Below, piece after piece: positions 5,910 to 9,181 of a DNA stretch of 9,181 nucleotides. The translations under genes were made by a program, and so were the position numbers. The DNA comes from Pseudomonadota bacterium. Lineage in GTDB: Bacteria > Pseudomonadota > Gammaproteobacteria > Burkholderiales > Casimicrobiaceae. The first letter of the stretch is position 1. Each line of letters opens with the position of its first letter. The stretch is from contig JAKLIE010000043.1 in the NCBI GenBank assembly GCA_022709775.1, positions 1 to 9,181 of the forward strand, read 5' to 3'. The notes below the pieces were generated by a model, which worked only from the letters and a program-made list of their open reading frames with translations, was not told where the DNA came from and did not search any database.

Positions 5910-6197
5910 ATGTCCAGCGTCGGATACCACGAACCCGTCCAGGAACTGTCGGACGAGACGCGCGACATGCACCGTGCGATCGTGTCGCTCATGGAGGAGC
6001 TGGAGGCCGTCGACTGGTACAACCAGCGAGCCGACGCGTGCAAGGACCCGGCGCTGAAGGCGATCCTCGCGCACAACCGCGACGAGGAGAAGGAACACGC
6101 GGCGATGGTGCTGGAGTGGATCCGGCGCAAGGACCCGACGTTCTCGAAGGAGCTGAAGGACTTCCTGTTCACCGACAAGCCGATCGCGCACGACTGA
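5910..6197 (+). CDS. EncFtn (encapsulated-ferritin type) protein without cargo-loading tail
   Basis: A 95-residue, two-helix half-ferritin. EncFtn proteins oxidise Fe(II) at a ferroxidase centre formed between two subunits, assemble as annular decamers, and in known systems pass iron into an encapsulin shell. The match is strong: HRAIVSLMEELEAVDWYNQR (21-40) and LAHNRDEEKEHAAMVLEWIR (53-72) are nearly the Rhodospirillum rubrum sequence. By that alignment the metal ligands are Glu30, Glu60 and His63 (R. rubrum E32, E62, H65), the entry-site acids are Glu29 and Glu32, and the gate Trp is Trp36; all are intact. The C-terminus stops at FLFTDKPIAHD, just where R. rubrum EncFtn adds a linker and an LTVGSL-type targeting peptide. 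No encapsulin gene or fusion is in the window. The start is set by AAAGGAAA about 7 bases upstream. A hairpin (6200-6216) follows the stop directly. Confidence 0.9.
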   Translation: MSSVGYHEPVQELSDETRDMHRAIVSLMEELEAVDWYNQRADACKDPALKAILAHNRDEEKEHAAMVLEWIRRKDPTFSKELKDFLFTDKPIAHD

Positions 6198-6199
6198 TC

Positions 6200-6216
6200 C
6201 CGCGCGGCCGGCGCGG
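6200..6216 (+). repeat. GC-rich hairpin right after the EncFtn stop codon
   Basis: CCGCGC (6200-6205) and GCGCGG (6211-6216) pair around GGCCG, two bases past the TGA. No T tract follows. It might trim or attenuate the transcript before the downstream membrane-protein gene; GC-rich chance pairing is also possible. Confidence 0.3.
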
Positions 6217-6256
6217 AGCGTCGCCCGCTGCCGCGCGCGTCGTCGGGATTGCTGCG

Positions 6257-6261
6257 AGGAG
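6257..6261 (+). promoter_or_regulatory. Ribosome binding site of the 95-residue membrane protein
   Basis: A full AGGAG lies 6 bases before the ATG at 6268, the best Shine-Dalgarno match in the window. It is good evidence that this short frame is translated. Confidence 0.65.
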
Positions 6262-6267
6262 AATGCG

Positions 6268-6555
6268 ATGAAGCCTCTCGTCCGCCTGTGGGCCGTCTGC
6301 GCGACCGGCGTCGCGCTCCTGTTCGCGCTGCGCGGCGCATGGGTCCCCGCCCTCGCCTGCTTCCTGCTCTCGCCGGCGCCGGCATGGGTGCTCGCACAGG
6401 GTTCGGCGGAGCAGCGACGCATGTCCACGGCGTGGCTCACGGCAGTGGCGATCGGTGCCGCGCTCGTCGTCGCGCTCTTCGTCGCGATCGTGTCGACGGG
6501 CGGCCTGCCGCCGGTGCACGAGTGGCGCGGTGCGCTGGCCGGCGCCGCACGCTGA
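6268..6555 (+). CDS. Small membrane protein of unknown function (3 predicted helices)
   Basis: 95 residues, not assigned to a family. Three hydrophobic stretches are seen: VRLWAVCATGVALLFAL (5-21), AWVPALACFLLSPAPAWVLA (24-43) and AWLTAVAIGAALVVALFVAI (55-74). They are joined by short loops including a charged GSAEQRR (45-51), with a soluble tail STGGLPPVHEWRGALAGAAR (76-95). The positively charged MKP...R start and RR after helix 2 do not settle topology. A strong AGGAG site supports the start. It lies 70 bp after the EncFtn gene and 22 bp before the substrate-binding protein, so it is probably co-transcribed with the latter. It resembles generic small inner-membrane proteins; a metal or solute transport accessory role is only a guess from position. 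Confidence 0.7.
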   Translation: MKPLVRLWAVCATGVALLFALRGAWVPALACFLLSPAPAWVLAQGSAEQRRMSTAWLTAVAIGAALVVALFVAIVSTGGLPPVHEWRGALAGAAR

Positions 6556-6577
6556 TCCGGCGCCGGGCATCGAGACG

Positions 6578-7555
6578 ATGAATCGGAGAAGCGCTCTCGC
6601 CGCCGTCCTGGCCGCGGCCGCCTTCGAGCCGTTCGCGGCGTTCGCGCAGCGCCCCGGGCGCACGTACCGCATCGGCATCCTGTCGCCCACCGTCGCGGGC
6701 CCCGCCGACGGGCCCTCCCGGCTCGTGACGGCGCTGCGCGATGCAGGTTACGTCGCCGGGACCAATCTCGTCGTCGAGCGGCGTTACGCGGACGGCAAGC
6801 TCGATCGGCTTCCCGCGCTCGCGCGCGAGCTCGCGAAACTCGAGCCCGACGCGATCGTCGTGGTCGGCTCGAACGCCGCGCGCGCGGTCCGCGATGCCAC
6901 GCCGGCCATTCCGGTCGTGTTCTACGGCAACCTCGATCCGGTCGCGACGGGACTCGTGCAGAGCTTCGCGCGACCGGGAGGCAATCTCACCGGCGTCCTG
7001 ATCGCGGCCGACGGAACGCTCGCCGCGAAACGCCTCGAGTTCCTGAAGCAGGCGGTTCCGCGGGCCGCGAGAGTCGCGGCGCTCTTCCCCGACGACCCCG
7101 GCGCCGCGATCCAGCTGAAGGAGGTGACGAGCGCCGCAGCGGCGTCCGGCATCCGGCTCCTCGTGACCGAAGTCCGCGTCGGCGACTACGAGCGTGCGTT
7201 CGCAGCCATCGCGGCGCAGAAGCCGGATGCGCTCTTCGTCGCCGCGCACACGTATTTCGTCCGCGATCAGAAGCCGATCATCGCGCTCGCGGCGAAACAT
7301 CGGCTGCCGGCGATCTACGAATGGCCCGAGCAGGCGGACGCGGGCGGTCTGATGGCCTACGGCAGCAGCCTGCCGGAGCTCTACCGACGCACCGCCGACT
7401 ATGTGCGCCGCATCCTCGAGGGCGCGCGTCCCGCCGACATGCCGGTCGACCAGGCGGCGACGTTCGAGCTGGTCGTCAACCTCGGAACCGCGAAGGCGCT
7501 CGGACTGACGATCCCGGCGCCGCTGCTGCAGCGCGCGGACCGGCTGATCGAGTGA
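6578..7555 (+). CDS. ABC-type periplasmic substrate-binding protein (PF04392 family)
   Basis: 325 residues from the ATG at 6578, the usual size. The N-terminus NRRSALAAVLAAAAFEPFAAFA is a signal peptide with cleavage near residue 23-24 (AFA/Q); the RR could suggest Tat export, but the motif is incomplete. Family hallmarks are seen in order: YRIGILSP (30-37), LRDAGYVAGTNLVVERRYA (53-71), AIVVVGSNAAR (92-102), SFARPGGNLTGV (129-140), RLEFLKQAVPRAARVAALF (152-170), DALFVAAHTYF (217-227), GGLMAYGSSLPELYRR (256-271), and the C-terminal ILEGARPADMPV and LVVNLGTAKALGLTIP. These bind small ligands in the periplasm; family ligands include amino acids, but this one's ligand is unknown. No permease or ATPase gene is adjacent, which is common for this family in Betaproteobacteria. 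The frame is open back to 6455, but the extension is Arg/Ser-rich. The Shine-Dalgarno sequence is weak, so coupling to the preceding gene (22-bp gap) is likely. Confidence 0.9.
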   Translation: MNRRSALAAVLAAAAFEPFAAFAQRPGRTYRIGILSPTVAGPADGPSRLVTALRDAGYVAGTNLVVERRYADGKLDRLPALARELAKLEPDAIVVVGSNAARAVRDATPAIPVVFYGNLDPVATGLVQSFARPGGNLTGVLIAADGTLAAKRLEFLKQAVPRAARVAALFPDDPGAAIQLKEVTSAAAASGIRLLVTEVRVGDYERAFAAIAAQKPDALFVAAHTYFVRDQKPIIALAAKHRLPAIYEWPEQADAGGLMAYGSSLPELYRRTADYVRRILEGARPADMPVDQAATFELVVNLGTAKALGLTIPAPLLQRADRLIE

Positions 7556-7573
7556 CCGGCGAAGGAACGATCC

Positions 7574-7603
7574 GGGCCGCGCGACCGTGCACGCAGGCGG
7601 CCC
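7574..7603 (+). terminator. Hairpin after the substrate-binding protein gene (candidate terminator)
   Basis: GGGCCGC (7574-7580) pairs perfectly with GCGGCCC (7597-7603) around a 16-base loop, 18 bases after the stop codon, in the gap between two convergent genes. There is no T tract, so this is a weak call based mainly on location. Confidence 0.3.
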
Positions 7604-7637
7604 GCGAATCGCACCCGATCGAGCGCGCGTGCGCTCG

Positions 7638-7745
7638 CGAACGCGTACGGACTCTCGACGACGAGGGGCTCGCGAACCTCGCGCGCCCGTTCGGGTGCAG
7701 CCTGCACCCCGCACGCGTTCCCGCCGTTCGCCACGAACGCGTACG
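7638..7745. repeat. 12-bp direct repeat flanking a hairpin in the convergent gap
   Basis: CGAACGCGTACG occurs at 7638-7649 and again at 7734-7745, 96 bases apart. Between them, GGGTGCA (7693-7699) and TGCACCC (7703-7709) form a 7-bp stem with a GCC loop (8+1+8 as a DNA palindrome). The rest of 7556-7766 shows no gene. Function unknown; the hairpin may help end transcription from either side. Confidence 0.4.
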
Positions 7746-7766
7746 TCCCCGCCTGACGTGCGCGCG

Positions 7767-9122
7767 CTACTGCGGCACCCGGCAGGTGACCGCGCGGAAC
7801 TTGCCGCCCGGGCCGGCCGGAATGTCGTCGACGACCGAGACCTCCGTCTGCAGGTCGCCGGGGCGGCCGAGCAACTCGCTGAGTGCGCCGCGCAGCGACG
7901 CGGCCGTCGCCGCGGCGTCCGCACCGGGAGCGACGACGACCCTGGCGTCGATGCGCGCCAGCGCCTGCTGTACGACCGCGACGTTGGACAGGCCGGGCAC
8001 GTCGTAGAGACGGCGCAGCACGACGGATTCGTGGACGCGCTCGCCGTCGGCTCGCAGGAGGAGGTCCTCGCTGCGCCCGTCGAGCGCCGAGATCAAGGGC
8101 AGCGTCCTCCCGCACGCGCAAGGCCGCCCGCCGAGGGTGACTCGGTCGCCCAGGCGGAAGTTGATGAGCACCGTGGCGCGGTTGACCAGATTCGTGATCA
8201 CGACCTCCCCCGGGGTGCCGGCCGGCACGTCGCGCCCCTCGGGGTCGACGACGCGAAGCACCACGTGATCCGTCGAGACGTGGTGTCCTTCGCGCCGCTC
8301 GCACTGGAACGCGATGCGCAGGAACTCGCAGCTCTGGTAGGACGAGAACACCGGGATGCCGTGCCGCTCCTCGATCAGGCGCCGGTCGGCCTCGGGCATC
8401 GCATCGCCGCCGTACCAGATCAGGCGCGGCCTGTGGATCGCCACGTTCGCTTCCAGCGCGCGCCGGTAGAGATAGCCGACGAAGCGTCCGAACGAGACGA
8501 TCGTGTCGGGCCTCGACGCGTTGATCGCGGCGACGAGGTCGACGAACGGCCGGTCGAGCGGCAGGAACGCGGGCTCGAATCGCCCGACGGGCATCGGAAG
8601 CAGGTGCGCGCGATGGTAGTCCCGGATGAGTGCGTTGGTGCCGGCCGGCGGAGCGATCACCAGCTGCCTCGCGCCGCCGCGCGGGCGAGCCGTCGACGGC
8701 GGGACGGACGACGCGACGGTTCGATGGCGCCCGCCGGCGGCCAGGGCGGCAAAGACCGCGGCGGGGTCGTGGTGGATCTGTTTGTAGTGGCCCGTCGTCC
8801 CGGTGGTCGTGAGCAGCAGCGTGTTCCTGCCGGCATACGCGGTCGACAGGAAGCGCTCGGGGGCGGCGGCCAGCTCCGCGCCGCCGACGGGCGGGAGCTT
8901 GGCGAGGTCCGCCGCGCACACGACGTCGGCCGGGTCCAGACCGAAGGCCCGCATCGTCTCGCGATAGTGCGGCACCGTCGCGTATGCGTGCGCGACGATG
9001 TCGCGCACGCGGCGATCCTGGAGCGCGGCGAGCCGCCCGGCCGGCCACCACGGCAGCGTACGCTCGCGCCTCGCGTGCCACGCGGTGAACGCCGACCAGT
9101 ACGCCTTGCGGATCAGGTCCAT
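7767..9122 (-). CDS. PaaK/CapK-family adenylate-forming enzyme (phenylacetate-CoA ligase-like)
   Basis: 451 residues, full length for the family. These enzymes activate a carboxylate with ATP as an acyl-adenylate and usually pass it to CoA. Seen in order: the CapK-type N-terminus VRDIVAHAYATVPHYRETM (39-57), P-loop TTTGTTG (105-111), YGGDAM (237-242), SSYQSCEF (260-267), INFRLGDRVTL (320-330) with the ribose-binding Asp326, hinge region DGRSEDLL (348-355), and the C-terminal GPGGKFRAV (437-445) with catalytic Lys441. Cys274, a His at 280/281 and the CACGR cysteines 335 and 337 look like the structural zinc site known in some family members. The acyl substrate is unclear: no paa, capsule or polyketide genes are adjacent. 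The start ATG at 9122 lacks a clear ribosome site. The frame remains open upstream to the window edge without another ATG or GTG, so a longer N-terminus beginning off-window cannot be excluded. Confidence 0.88.
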   Translation of the reverse strand: MDLIRKAYWSAFTAWHARRERTLPWWPAGRLAALQDRRVRDIVAHAYATVPHYRETMRAFGLDPADVVCAADLAKLPPVGGAELAAAPERFLSTAYAGRNTLLLTTTGTTGHYKQIHHDPAAVFAALAAGGRHRTVASSVPPSTARPRGGARQLVIAPPAGTNALIRDYHRAHLLPMPVGRFEPAFLPLDRPFVDLVAAINASRPDTIVSFGRFVGYLYRRALEANVAIHRPRLIWYGGDAMPEADRRLIEERHGIPVFSSYQSCEFLRIAFQCERREGHHVSTDHVVLRVVDPEGRDVPAGTPGEVVITNLVNRATVLINFRLGDRVTLGGRPCACGRTLPLISALDGRSEDLLLRADGERVHESVVLRRLYDVPGLSNVAVVQQALARIDARVVVAPGADAAATAASLRGALSELLGRPGDLQTEVSVVDDIPAGPGGKFRAVTCRVPQ

Positions 9123-9181
9123 TCGGCGAAACGCGCGACCGTTCGATCGCGGACGCCGGGCACGTGCGATCAGCCCCGGTC

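Noticed and set aside
6263..6271. Minimal upstream frame ATG-CGA-TGA overlapping the start of the 95-residue membrane protein
   Set aside because: The AGGAG site is only one base from this ATG, too close for initiation, and correctly spaced for the ATG at 6268.
6198..6300. Possible encapsulin targeting peptide reached by stop readthrough or frameshift after EncFtn
   Set aside because: Reading past TGA in frame gives an Arg/Ala-rich stretch with SSGLLRG, which does not fit the LTVGSL-type consensus, and the other frame examined gives nothing better.
6437..7924. 495-codon open frame on the - strand opposite the substrate-binding protein
   Set aside because: It is antisense to a clear PF04392 protein, very Arg-rich, with no signature; a by-product of high GC content.
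7399..9081. 560-codon open frame on the - strand overlapping the PaaK-like gene
   Set aside because: It is a shifted-frame shadow of the ligase gene; its composition is Arg/Ala/Pro-rich and the ligase frame carries all the family motifs.

Overview
This is a high-GC (roughly two-thirds G+C by eye) window with dense bacterial gene packing. The protein families fit a pseudomonad-type proteobacterium, most likely Betaproteobacteria (Burkholderiales-like): an Acr3/ArsM arsenic pair of the Rhodopseudomonas-like type, a PF04392-type periplasmic binding protein, an EncFtn ferritin-like protein and a glycine-zipper envelope protein. This taxonomic guess rests on family resemblance only. I see no rRNA, tRNA, CRISPR array, insertion sequence or phage gene.

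Layout. Bases 1-1472 (+): the end of an arsenic locus, with the C-terminal half of an Acr3 arsenite efflux permease followed by a complete ArsM arsenite S-adenosylmethionine methyltransferase. Bases 1501-5603 (-): five genes on the opposite strand. In transcription order these are a glycine-zipper envelope protein (5603-5160), an FkbM-family methyltransferase (5016-4312), a secreted protein with a DUF4105/Lnb-like His...Cys arrangement (4168-3077), a secreted alpha/beta hydrolase (2890-2021) and a YbaK/EbsC-type aminoacyl-tRNA deacylase (1983-1501). The gaps are 37 to about 190 bp and several contain perfect GC-rich hairpins, so these look like several short transcription units rather than one operon. 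ArsM and the YbaK-like gene converge on a 9-bp inverted repeat.

Bases 5604-5909 are a divergent control region. From it, three + strand genes run: an EncFtn (encapsulated-ferritin type) protein with its ferroxidase residues intact but no cargo-loading tail, a 95-residue membrane protein, and an ABC-type periplasmic substrate-binding protein (ends 7555). A 211-bp convergent gap follows. The window closes with a PaaK/CapK-type adenylate-forming enzyme on the - strand (9122-7767).

How the genes work together: ArsM makes methylated arsenicals and Acr3 exports arsenite, so these two form a resistance pair. The most unusual item is the EncFtn protein, which normally works inside an encapsulin shell. 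Here neither an encapsulin gene nor a targeting peptide is present in the window. The remaining genes look like ordinary chromosomal neighbours with no evident shared pathway.
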